DNA of 64,000 bases, taken from the NCBI GenBank assembly GCA_003344405.1, contig NOWV01000241.1, forward strand, positions 30,853 through 94,852. The letters run 5' to 3'. This DNA comes from Trichoplax sp. H2. Its lineage: Eukaryota > Placozoa > Uniplacotomia > Trichoplacea. Numbering within the stretch: position 1 is the first letter of the stretch; every line of letters starts with the position of its first letter. A program made the position numbers and the translations under genes. Below, one piece after another: positions 24,101 to 35,100 of this stretch. Below the pieces are notes generated by a model. The model saw nothing but the letters and a program-made list of their open reading frames with translations. It had not been told where the DNA came from and did no database searches.

Positions 24101-25926
24101 ACAGTATCGTGATCGCCCTGCTGATTCGGATAATTATCAGACAGAGGTCAATTTATTAGTACAGCAATCGCAAGTTGGTGGTATTATTGGTCGTGCTGGC
24201 TTTAAAATTAAAGAATTACGTCAGGTTAGTGTTGCAACTTCGTCGATTGTTTCGGTTGTATAGATTGACCTTGGGTAAATAATCAAATCTTGCAAGCACT
24301 AATTATTGTATTATTGTGTAGGAAACAAATGCTGGTATCAAGGTAAAATTATGAGATACCTTTTCTAAGGCTAGGTCGACGTTTTTAGAGACCGTGGCAT
24401 TTTTTGCTTAAATCAGTTCTTGCAATCATAGATATTTGCAGATACAATGCCGCGTTCAACCGAAAGAGTTGTCTCTATTACAGGTATGATTATAACGAAT
24501 GTTATGTAATAATTGTACGCACACAGACATTGGCGTCCTATATTGCTAACGTATGGTGGATTAAATTTTAGGTACTCCAGCTACGATTGTGAAAGCTATT
24601 CAGTCTATTTTGGAAATTCTTTTAGAGGTAATTTGAGAAGTTTGAATACCGTAATTTGGAAAATATTCTAAGTGTAGATTATTTTATTTCGCTTATGAAA
24701 TTAGTCGCCACCCAAGGGGCGCGTAGATCTTTATGATCCTGATAATAATTTATCACGAGGAGGTAGCAATTATCGAGATAATCGTTACCGTGATAATCAA
24801 ATGCCACCAGCTAGTAGTAGTCGTGGATCGGATTGGCGATCTGAAGGCGATTATGATCGCCCTTACGACTACCCAAGAGGCCGAGGCAGAGATTACGATC
24901 GTGACAGCCGCAGTGGACCAGCCCGAAGGGGACGTCCACAATCAAATTGGGATTCTGATCCAAGATACCCTAATTACAGACGAGAACCTTCAAGTAGATA
25001 TCCACCTATATCAGGTAGTCCTGAACATGGTCGACGTTATCCTAGGGATGATAGGGGTTATGAACGCGATTACGAACCAAGAGATAGACCGTTTTATGGA
25101 AGGGATTTTCAGGACTCCCCTCATCAACCACCGATGGATTATGGGCACGAGCCAGTTTCGGTAAGACCTTGTAGTGTACTATGGACGCCATTAACTTCTC
25201 AAAGTCTGCGCGGTTACATTAACATTGGCTGAATACATATTTGTTGCATGCAATTGTAATTTATGCTTGATGGTCTATTTTTAATAGCATCAGCCAAAAG
25301 AACCAGCAGAAAGGCCAGTGTATGGAGGTATGTAACTTTACCATGAACTGTACAATTAATACTTGCATTTGAGGTATGATACTGACTTCTTTATCTGCTC
25401 ATATTAAAGGCGATAGTCGTCGACAAGAGAAAGGACCAGCGACAGTACAAGTATCTATACCTAAAGATGTAAGAGATAACTTCCATGCTAAACTTTCAAT
25501 TACCTTTATTGACTCGTAATTTCGATAAATAGTTAGCAGGTTCTATAATTGGGAAAGGAGGTACCCGCATTCGTGATGTCAGGTATACTTAACTTTAAAA
25601 TTTTACCACAAAAATTTTTATGAATTCATCCAGATATGTGTTGTGGTGTATTTATCACTAAAATCTCTAATTTGGGTCTTATTTAGAGAAAGGAGCGGAG
25701 CTATGATTAAGATTGATGATGCCAGACCTGGTGAAGATTATCGGGTAATCACTATTTCTGGCGGTAAAGATCAGATTGATGAAGCTCATGGTTTGTTACA
25801 AGATTGGTAGGTTCAATGAGCTGCGACAGTTCCTTTTTAGTAGTTATAGTAGTGGCCTTACGGAGGCTATGTACTCACGAAAAATCTAATTTTAGTGTTA
25901 GGCAATATTCTGGGAAACAATTTTGA
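21125..25926 (+). CDS. HNRNPK: hnRNP K homologue, three KH domains, 16 coding exons, 451 aa
   Basis: hnRNP K binds C-rich RNA and DNA and acts in transcription, splicing and mRNA export. Coding exons: 21125-21176, 21536-21660, 22530-22553, 22794-22826, 23511-23554, 23957-24029, 24105-24224, 24322-24342, 24432-24483, 24572-24627, 24705-25160, 25288-25327, 25410-25468, 25533-25582, 25687-25806, 25896-25926; all introns are GT-AG, phases agree, and the sum is 1,356 nt including TGA. Human hnRNP K is about 463 aa. The order matches the family: an N-terminal bipartite basic signal (KRSADIDN...KNKRAK); KH1 with GGIIGK-GGLTIKRLR split over two tiny exons; KH2 with GGIIGRAGFKIKELRQ and TERVVSITG; an Arg/Gly/Tyr-rich linker in exon 11; KH3 with LAGSIIGKGGTRIRDVR; and the C-terminus VRQYSGKQF. 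Exons of 24, 33 and 21 nt are unusually short. Confidence 0.95.
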
Positions 25927-27766
25927 ATCTCCTATAAAACTGTTAAAGTTTCAGTTGCCCGATTAAGACTTCGAGAAATATCTAAAGATGGCGATAGTCT
26001 GATACCATGGCTTAATTATTCCTATTAAATTCCCTTTTTCGCCGTTACCTTTATAGAGTTGCGACTTTTGTGTTCAGGACAGATTTCATTTCGTCGCTTA
26101 CATAACTGATTGTCTTCACATGTTGGTAAGCTAGGTTAAGGTTGGAGCCTCAAAGATCACTTAGATACTTGCTGACTGGCATCCTTCCCTGCTGTAGTTT
26201 CTATTTTTCTGTACAGTATATAATACATTACAGTAACAATTAATCGACATACTCTTTGTAAGTATGCTTGTGAAGAAATTAATTTATTATTATGTATACG
26301 ATCGACGATCGTCCTTTGCCCTTGAGTAGCTGATAAAGCTTTGTCTTGTATGTATCTTAATAGTGATATTATTGCATTGGAAATAAAGCGATGAGTTTAC
26401 AAACTATTGTTTGCTGTTATGTTTTCGCTAATAAAGACCTTAATACCGGCATTAGAGTTGTTGTAACGTACTTGCTAAGGTGTATTCATGCATGTCGGTG
26501 TTGCTGTTGAATTTTGTTATTATGGCATATTTAGCCTCATTTATAGTAGTAATTACAGTAATCTCTCTAATGGTACGTGGATGATTGTAGTAACAACCGC
26601 ATCTATAAATTGAGAATGTCCTGTATTCAAGGTAGAGATCTTTCCTATATTTGGATAGAGTATCAGTGACGCTAACGTATGCAAGCATAATGATTAATCT
26701 CTTACTGTCTGATAGCAAGTACAAGTTTATGTGCGTGCCTACAGTATACGTAAAAAGAAATTGTAGCGGAAAGTAGATTCTCGATATAATACTATAGAAC
26801 TAATTCCTTGCACCTCTTAATGAGACCTCCGTTACTTTCTACAGCGAATAGCTTTCACCGACGAATTACGGGTGCACGTTTACATTGTAAATTAATTTAC
26901 TTGTGTCAGAATAAGTATATTGCTTTCATAAATTCGATTCACGATTTATAACCTTGCTTAATTAAAGATATAACTTGTCTTGCATTAAGATATTTTATTA
27001 GACATTCATATATATATACAAATCATTACAAATTACAGACAATGAGTTTACATTTTATACATCGTAAATATTTGAAATTTTATAACAATTATATATTATT
27101 ATGCATACAGTATAACTCCAAATTCTGCGTGAGGTAAATAGTAAAATTTGCAGTTGCTCTGTTATAAAAATAATCTTCCGTACTCTATTTATTTGTTTTA
27201 AATGCTGTAGTTGACAGTAAATATCTAACTGCACTCAGGGAGTGCCGGAGACGCATAGTACGCTATGTTGCATATTACATTATGATATACTTTGTCAGGA
27301 TGTACTATATATAATTTTGTCGTAGTTCCGTCATTGACAGGGACGGTTAATGACGGTGAAGTCAGACTTGTGTAGTTTTAAAGTATCAAAAATGAAGATT
27401 ATTAAAAATATGATATTACAAATCTATTTGGATCAAGATATAGCCTATTAATAATATACATAATAAGTTACATACTGTAACTATTAAATAGATACTAATA
27501 AAATAATCACAGTGACATGCATCTGCTGTACGGTTATATAGATTTTATCAACACGTATATCACTTTCTTAACGATAACATTACAGTAATACTTGCGTTCT
27601 TGAATAATTACAGTACGAATTCTACTTCAAGCTAAACTGGAAATAGAATAGAAAATTTTGGATCTATCATGTAGAGAAAATTCTAAATTTTAAAGCAATA
27701 AGTTTTCAACACTGATGCAAGGATAATTTACTAAATGTAGTATTACTGATTTGTATTAGCGAATCG
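25927..27766. other. Convergent intergenic region between HNRNPK and DET1
   Basis: Both genes end towards this stretch, so it should hold their two 3' UTRs. No further gene was recognised; it is AT-rich with a short (TA)-rich patch near 27011. Confidence 0.4.
26382..26387 (+). terminator. Candidate poly(A) signal for HNRNPK
   Basis: AATAAA about 455 bp after the HNRNPK stop, followed by T/G-rich sequence (GTTTGCTGTTATGTTTT). This is the usual arrangement for cleavage and polyadenylation, but it is a six-base match in AT-rich DNA. Confidence 0.35.
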
Positions 27767-30003
27767 TTATATCACATATTCTTTATTATCTTTAGAATTA
27801 TGACGGAAGTGGAAATTCACTATGTAATCGATGTTGGTCCGTTGTACAGATATGGCAAAAGGATAAAATGGATGGAATGTAAATGCTACTAATCTTCTCG
27901 CTAATGGAGGCGACTGAACGTCGGGTATTCCGGGGAAAATCTTAAACTTGAGTAGCCCAGAATCGCGACCGAAAAACCTATAATTTTAAAATATATAAGA
28001 CTTGTAAAATACAATTGTTTGCGTGATAAGCCATATACTTGTATTTGGGTATTCTATAGAGCTGCATTAAAATGAGTCAATTTAAATATAATGTCTACTG
28101 AAGCGCAAGTATTTGACTTTGATACTTGTACTCGTATATAATATTCTATCAATTAAACTAGCACAATTAGCGAAAATATCTTTATAATTCGTTTGTTATT
28201 CATATATTGACAGGGTTATTAAAAATGACCAAGTCTACTGATTATACAAATAGAAAAATTTCTTCCTCTAGAACAACGTTTGTTTATAGCAATGGCTACA
28301 GTAACTAGTACATTTATCATTATTGTATATGGTCGTTGTCAAATACCATACTTTATGCATTTATTACCCTAACACTAATATTAGTGAGTAAAAGGCAGAG
28401 AAAGTCGATGTTAAAACTACCAGTAGTCATTTCCTTTAAATTTCTACTTCTAACTGACAGTGAGTAGGGGTTAACATTAATTAACTGCAAATTTAATACT
28501 GAGTTGTTATACTTACTTTATTGGATGATCACCACATGGTTTTGGTCTCTCCAACTGCGATATCCATTTATCATCGAAACTAAATAATGAAAGATCTAAG
28601 TATGGGCTACTACTAAATGATTGAGCGCTTATAGGCAATTGAGCCAGCAGCCTTTTAACCGCTTCTATATGACCACCATATTTAGCACTAACAATAGTAT
28701 CTTTAAAACGACGGAGTAATTGCCTTGCATGGAGATTATTTGAAGCACTGCTTGTAAAGGGGATTGCTAAATGTAATTGAGCATTGCGGAATTGATCACA
28801 AAATTCTTCAAAAAGGCGTAACAATAATTCGGAAGTATTTTCAAATACCGCTATTACTTTGGTCGATTTGGTATTATAAATGACAAATAAAGATGGTTGA
28901 GCATTTGGATCCATGACACGCATGGTGACTACATCTTCATTGGCATATTTAATTAATAGATGCTCTTCATCTAACATTTGCATTTTCCACATTCTTAAAG
29001 CACAAAAGTAAATGTAATGCTTATAAAATCTTCTCAATCCATCAGGTCCTTCTTGATTAGCTTTTCTCCACAGATAAGTTAATAGGCGATGTTTTAATGA
29101 GTTAATGGAGGTATCACAAAAAGGTCTGTCCCTACGTTGAGGACGAGTTGAGGCAGTTGTATTGGACTGATAGTGATGACTGGTTATATTTGCTGATAGA
29201 GCAGATAAAGCTAGCTCGTCATCATCAAAACAAAATCGACCAATAGTACGAATATCGATCAAGAGGCCATGCTTAGTTACTTGAAAGATGTGAATGGTTT
29301 GTTGTTGAACCGATAAAACAGTTAGAATATCTTTATATAAATACAAGCCTTGATTATGGGATAGATAGATTTTATCATAACGGAATGTTTTCTGATCACA
29401 GTGGCGACCAGTTTGTAAATCAACGATATGGATGGTGTAATGTTCCAATGGAGAGCGCACATTCGGAAAAACAGATTCATTACTTCGATAAATATCATAA
29501 AAATAAGGGCTTGGATCTTCCGGTACTGCAATTGCAGAACATACAATTACATATCGGCTATCGTCTGTGTATAAGCTGCATTCTCGATTGAGTAATTCTC
29601 CATTACTGGTGACAGTAGTAATAAATTGGCGCTTAAAAAATACATCAAATATTTTACTACGTAAATAGGCTGCGTCCACGTTGGCATGGAGTAATGATTC
29701 TGCAGCACTTGGGCCTTGAAATTGATAAATTTCAACGGATTTTTGATCTAGTGAGAAAGCAATAAATGAATTGCCATCGGGTGAAAATTTACGCATAAAA
29801 CATAATCGTTTTTCTACATCAACCACAGTAAAATTCGGGCATATATTCTGATACAACGAGCGAGTTTGGTACCAATTTGTCCCTGGCGATGCTTGATTGC
29901 ATTGTCGTTGATGTAATTTCCAGACAATATTTTGAATTGGTAGACGACGAGGACGAAAAGGTCGTTCGCTTTCATGGAGTTTGTGTTTCTTCTCCGCTTC
30001 CAT
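27767..30003 (-). CDS. DET1: DET1 homologue, adaptor of a CUL4-DDB1 ubiquitin ligase, two exons, 565 aa
   Basis: DET1 (de-etiolated 1) works with DDB1, DDA1 and COP1 in cullin-4 ubiquitin ligases that target transcription factors such as c-Jun. Exon 1 runs 30003-28517 (495 codons plus two bases) to a GTAAGT donor; exon 2 runs 27977-27767 and completes a Lys codon across the junction. The frame matches human DET1 (550 aa) over its whole length: [65 protein letters not shown]-like [52 protein letters not shown], and in exon 2 [11 protein letters not shown] and [18 protein letters not shown]. The first exon alone would look like a 496-residue protein truncated just after CGDHPIK; the second exon restores the usual C-terminus with a short extra tail. 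The start ATG gives an N-terminus of family-typical length. Confidence 0.95.
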
Positions 30004-30315
30004 AGATGGAATAATGGACTATCTACTCATCGATATAGCAATTCATCGATTGAATCACTTCATTGACTTGGTTCAAAGTGATGAAAATTCGATTAAACTT
30101 GGTTAGCTAATTCATTTGGCGAGGAGATCTAGCTCATCGTTTATGGTGGCAGGCGATTTTGAATGGAGTGCGTGCGTTGTCAATGGTTGCAGAGTCTGAT
30201 GGCAAGCGTGCAAAATGAGTTGTCACCTAATTGTCTCCCCACTATTGTGCTATAGGCTATATTACGGATACAGAACAGAAAGTTAGGGTGACAACCTGGT
30301 ATGCTCGCAGCAGAC

Positions 30316-30376
30316 CGTACAGTACAGTACTACAGTACACTACTCTACAGTACAGTACTGTACTGATAGTACTGTA
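30316..30376. repeat. TACAGTAC palindrome cluster upstream of DET1
   Basis: Overlapping GTACAGTACAGTAC, CTACAGTACAGTACTGTACTG and TAGTACTGTAG words make up nearly the whole stretch, about 310 bp upstream of the DET1 ATG. It is the same word family as at 5660-6230 and 19131-19990. Confidence 0.75.
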
Positions 30377-30640
30377 GTTCTGGACACGTCAAAGACTACG
30401 GAAAGACGGAAAGTGATGATCCTAAAAGTAGGAAGCCGACTATTTTGCTACTCATTTTGACTGCACCGTATGTCTGTAGCTGTACACTATACTATCAAAA
30501 ATTGGCAATCAAGATTAACAGTATGGACGCTTTCAGTGGTCCACGTTATAAAGAGTGATGGGAAAAGTGATCAGCCTGATTCTTTTTTGGATCTGTAGTT
30601 AGCGCTGTCATGGACCACTAGAAGAAATACAGTAAACACT

Positions 30641-30770
30641 GAAAAGTCCATCCGTCCAAGGAGAGTGTCCGGATACTGTACTCGGTGTCCTCTATGCTAT
30701 CAGACAGACGGACTTTTCCAACTGGATGAGACCGAAAATGTCGAAAAATAGTTACTCAGTATGGATCTTC
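30641..30770. repeat. Inverted-repeat (MITE-like) element, related to sequence at 19255-19420
   Basis: GAAAAGTCCATCCGTC at 30641 pairs with GACAGACGGACTTTTCC ending at 30719, making a stem of about 16 bases around a 45-base centre. To the right, GTCGAAAAATAGTT and ATCTTCCATCTCTGTTTTC match the locus at 19256-19400 (GGATGGACGGACTTTTC, GTCGAAAAAATAGTT, ATCTTCCGTGTCTGTTT). The shared blocks in the same order suggest two copies of a short non-autonomous element. No transposase is seen, and ends and target duplications are not defined. Confidence 0.45.
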
Positions 30771-31737
30771 CATCTCTGTTTTCTAAATCATTCGAATTAA
30801 TTTGAAATAACATTGATGATCTAAAGTTAGTACTTCCAAGCAGAGCTTAAAAAAAACGTAATATTACTTAATTTAGAAAAAAACCAGTCAATTCAGAATC
30901 GACTGTCTGCGTACTAAAGTAAGGTCATAGTGAAGCCCTTGATGAAATTAAGTCAAATGTCTGTCCATCCGAAAGGGTACCCAGTCCAGGTATTTCTTGT
31001 AGTCATCCATGGCGCTGCCAAGTGATCAAATCGTTTCAAAACAACAACACTAGTAATATAGATGTAACTTATATTTATTGACATATATACTGTACAGTAT
31101 TTATTATATTATAACATTGTAAGGAAGGATTGTCTCTAGCCATAGGCTTGCAAAGCCTACGGGCTCTGTACAATCTGCCTTGCAGCAATGCACCTTGCAA
31201 ATTAGGCGAGTCGCTGCAGCCAGCAAGCTTATTGCCAGCTATCATCACAGTTTCATACATCTCTATCTGCTGATGCAGTAGTACGACCAGCAACTACAAC
31301 AACTGTTCATTTCCAAAAATGTCCAGCCTGACGATTTCGCCGGTCATTTTTAGCTGTTGTGTTTGCATTAGCTCCCAAATTCTTACCAAGTACTTTGGAG
31401 CCAGTCACTCTTGTAGTAGAAAGTCCGTGGCGCTGTACCCTTACTCTTGTATAGTATTGCACTGGTTGTATGAAACAGTTTTGGCTTACAGTGCTATTAT
31501 TGATAGAGATGGCAAAAAGAGGAAGAAGGAAGTCCGTCCGACCCGATGTCTGTCTAGGATGGATTTTAGTATGATACTCTACTGTCTTATTTATGTCTTT
31601 GAGGCGATATTAATCCTTATTATAGTTCACCGAGATGAACTGGCGTTCAGCTAACAGAAAGCTTTACTACTGTTGATATTGCCAGCTCGATTGGGATATT
31701 ACTAATTGAGTTCAAGTTGTCCTATTATTTATTATTA

Positions 31738-31752
31738 CTCTCTCTCTCTCTC
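31738..31752. repeat. (CT)n microsatellite
   Basis: About seven CT units in a row in the intergenic region upstream of HERC1. Confidence 0.8.
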
Positions 31753-32143
31753 CACTTGTCTACAGACACAGGCTATTTTAATCATCGTCTTCGCTTACAG
31801 GAAACTATTCTTGATACAACCGACGGTATTATCGTCTCGAAAAAGGAGCTTGATTCAAAGTTGTTGTTATGAGTGATGATGGGTTGCTAGTTTTCACAAC
31901 ATGATGGCTTGTCAGCACAATCCGTTGAGGATAGCATATTATTATTAGGGTTAAGAAGAGAGGATTTTATTTTACAATTACACATCATAATTACTGATAT
32001 TTTTTAAGATAATTAAATTATTGTCGATATTGCCGATTTGGATATTAGACTATAGAAATTTACATGAAATCAATCAAGCAGCGTGGAGTGTAGTACAATT
32101 GAAACTTATCTAAATTCAACCTTAATCATCAATCTGCATCACC

Positions 32144-35100
32144 ATGCAAGAGAATAGTTGTGAATGGAGTCAAGGCTATCATTTAACGTGGTATGACCAT
32201 TTGAATGCTGATTGGAGTAATGAAAATATTAGGCTGTTTACATCACGTCATGGTATTGATGGATTGTTCGACAAATTGGTAACCAACCGTGAGGCCCAAG
32301 CAGCCAATCATGACCATCAAAATAGTACTTATAGTGCCTTGCCCACCTATGAAAGCAAGACGATCGATCAATCGTTGTTAGTAGACTACCTCAACACTTT
32401 AATCCTCAATCAATATCGATTAGTTAAAGCAGTCAATACTCAGTTGCCATTTACGACTTATCTTCGCAAACGATTAATTATCCTACAACGATTATATCAT
32501 GCCAACTTTTATCGATATTATAGCCAAGACAAGCCTCTCTTACAAAGTGTTGCAGCAGCGTCGTCGACACATTCCAGTGGTCCGACAAGAGGGCCTGATC
32601 CATCCAATTCTCTTTATCGCCCATCGACTTCAGCCATAACCAATCTTGCTACAACTGGACAATCGCAAGGAGTCAATTTATTAATTGAAGTGGGTGTCAA
32701 GACTGGTATCAATGTCATATTTATGCTATTAAAACAGTCATGGTTGAATGATGCCAAGAGTAGTACTTATTGGAATCAACTTCTTTCAACCGCTTTACAA
32801 ACGTTAATGTTGATGCCTCCGTTAAGTTTAGCTAGTGAGCCCAAATTACCTAGATTAGCTCAAGACACTTTAAATAGCGTCGTTGAATTTTTGACATCAT
32901 CGCTACAAGCTGATTCCGGTAATACTTTTGAAGGTCGACAAATAGCCATTGAATTATTATTAACCATTGCAATACAGAAAGGCTCTCTTGGTGCTATTCT
33001 CAATTGGATACAATTAGCATTATCGTTAGCTAATTCTCCTCATCCTTTGCCTCAAGACCAACCCATGGCTATCCATGGCGATCTATTTAATCGTTTATTG
33101 CTACAAATTGAAATTGGCAATGTAAGATATTCTAATATAAATATCGGTATACGGTATCTTGTTGCATAGTGCTATCGATCATTATTGATATCAATTTATG
33201 AATCAATTGAATCAATTGGTGTTGAATCCATTGCAGTAAGTCAAAATTATTTTTAGGTAATACTATCTGACGTTGTAGTTTTCATTCATTCTGTACAGTA
33301 AGATGCCTATTTCTATTGACAAATTGTTAATGATACCACCCTATTCTAACAAAACACTGGTAAGAGTGAGAGATCAATAGTCAACGTATTGCAAATAATT
33401 TCATTTAATAATTTTATAGGCAAATGGCAGTGAGAATAAATCTGTTACCAGCACACAACAAGAATACATTTACATCGAGGATGCTGCTATACACTTGCTG
33501 CAAGAGGTAGAATTCAATCAACAGTAATGATGGTATAGCCTGCACGTAATGGATACATTATTATTACAGATTAATAACATAAATGATTGGATTGCATTTA
33601 TAGGTAGCCAGTTTAGCACGTGAACATGAAGGCATTTTTCGAGATACCGTCGATTCTTCATTACAAACTGATCACGTTAAAGAATCACATGTTTATGTTT
33701 GGGGAAGCAATAGTAGTTACCAGTTGGGTATATCCGAACCAGAGAAAATGCTAATACCACACCTTACACCTTCTTTTGCAAATAGTGAACAGGTAAGATT
33801 ATCAATGATAATTATATGTATTATTATCTTATTTAAATTACTTCTATATCAATAATATTAATATACAAGAATTGCATTGTTTTATGTGTGACTGGTGTGA
33901 GCTAAACTTCTCCATTCCGATATCTTCTATTCAAATAGATGGTAGCTGGACAATACTGTACCTTTGCTGTTTCACATAATGGCTATGTGAAAGCCTGTGG
34001 CAAGGCTAGTTTATATACTCTTGATTATTTCAATTAGGCCTTGGTTATTGTTGTAATGATCAATTATTGCGTATATCGTGTAGGGTAATTACGGCCGATT
34101 AGGACTTGGGGATTCGAGTAATCAAAATCGGCCAAAATTGATTAGATTTGAACACGAATGTAAAATTAAAAATTTGGTATCATCTAAAGGCTCTGATGGA
34201 CATACGTTAGCTATAGCAAGCGATGGTCGAATTTATAGTTGGGGAGATGGTAATGCAATGATTGACATTGTACAGAATAGCGTTATTTTTAACTGCAAAG
34301 TTCAAGTTATTTGCATACTTAATGATATTTGTCATAAAAACTTGAGGGAAATCGTTATTATATCGCTCAATAGACCACTCTATGACTTTACCTTAGGTGA
34401 TTATGGTAAGTTAGGCCATGGCAATCATGTCACTCAGAAAAGTCCTAAATTAATTTTAGGTCCTATGCAAGGAAAGGTACTATTACTATTAATTATAATT
34501 ATTAATCGTCATTCTTCATTGCAAAGTTATATTGATAGCGATGATCTAATAACATCTATTGAAGGTTGTACGTCAAATAGCTGTTGGATATCGGCATAGT
34601 GCTGCTATAACAAGTGAAGGCCTACTATACACTTGGGGAGATGGAGATTACGGAAGATTAGGTAATTTTAATTATGTTAGCTTACAATATGCTTGCGATC
34701 AAACAAGGATTGCTAATCTATACGGTATAAATATGATGCTATGATACAATTAATTACAGGTCATGGTGATAATCATAGTAGAAGTATTCCTACACTGGTT
34801 AAGGACATTACTGGTGTCGGCTCAGTTAGTTGTGGAAGTTCTTTCACTGTCGTAATATCACAAGATGCAACTACAGTATGGTCATTTGGTGCTGGCGACA
34901 ACGGTATAGTTTATAGTTTTAATATATAGAGAGATACATGTATTACAAATCTGCTTGCAATTTATGTATATAAATAATATAAATTACAGGTAAACTTGGC
35001 CATGGCGACACAAGCAGAGTGTATAGACCTAAGGTATTAGCGTAATTACTAATAATGTGTTCGATACGGGCAGTGTGCTATTTTTATTCACTACTTGTAT

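Larger units (their letters stand above)
30004..32143. other. Divergent intergenic region between DET1 and HERC1
   Basis: Promoters of both genes should lie here. Contents: a TACAGTAC palindrome cluster (30316-30376), an inverted repeat (30641-30719) within a dispersed element, and a (CT)n tract at about 31738-31752. A 111-residue frame at 31319-31654 (+) has no recognisable similarity and no matching exon chain, so I do not call it a gene. Confidence 0.5.

Noticed and set aside
28513-30003. DET1 as a C-terminally truncated 496-aa protein
   Set aside because: The frame ends at a GTAAGT donor, and an in-phase second exon (27977-27767) supplies the missing conserved C-terminus.
31319-31654. 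111-codon plus-strand frame upstream of HERC1
   Set aside because: No recognisable motif, no exon chain with HERC1, and repeat-derived surroundings. Hydrophobic patches are expected by chance in AT-rich DNA.
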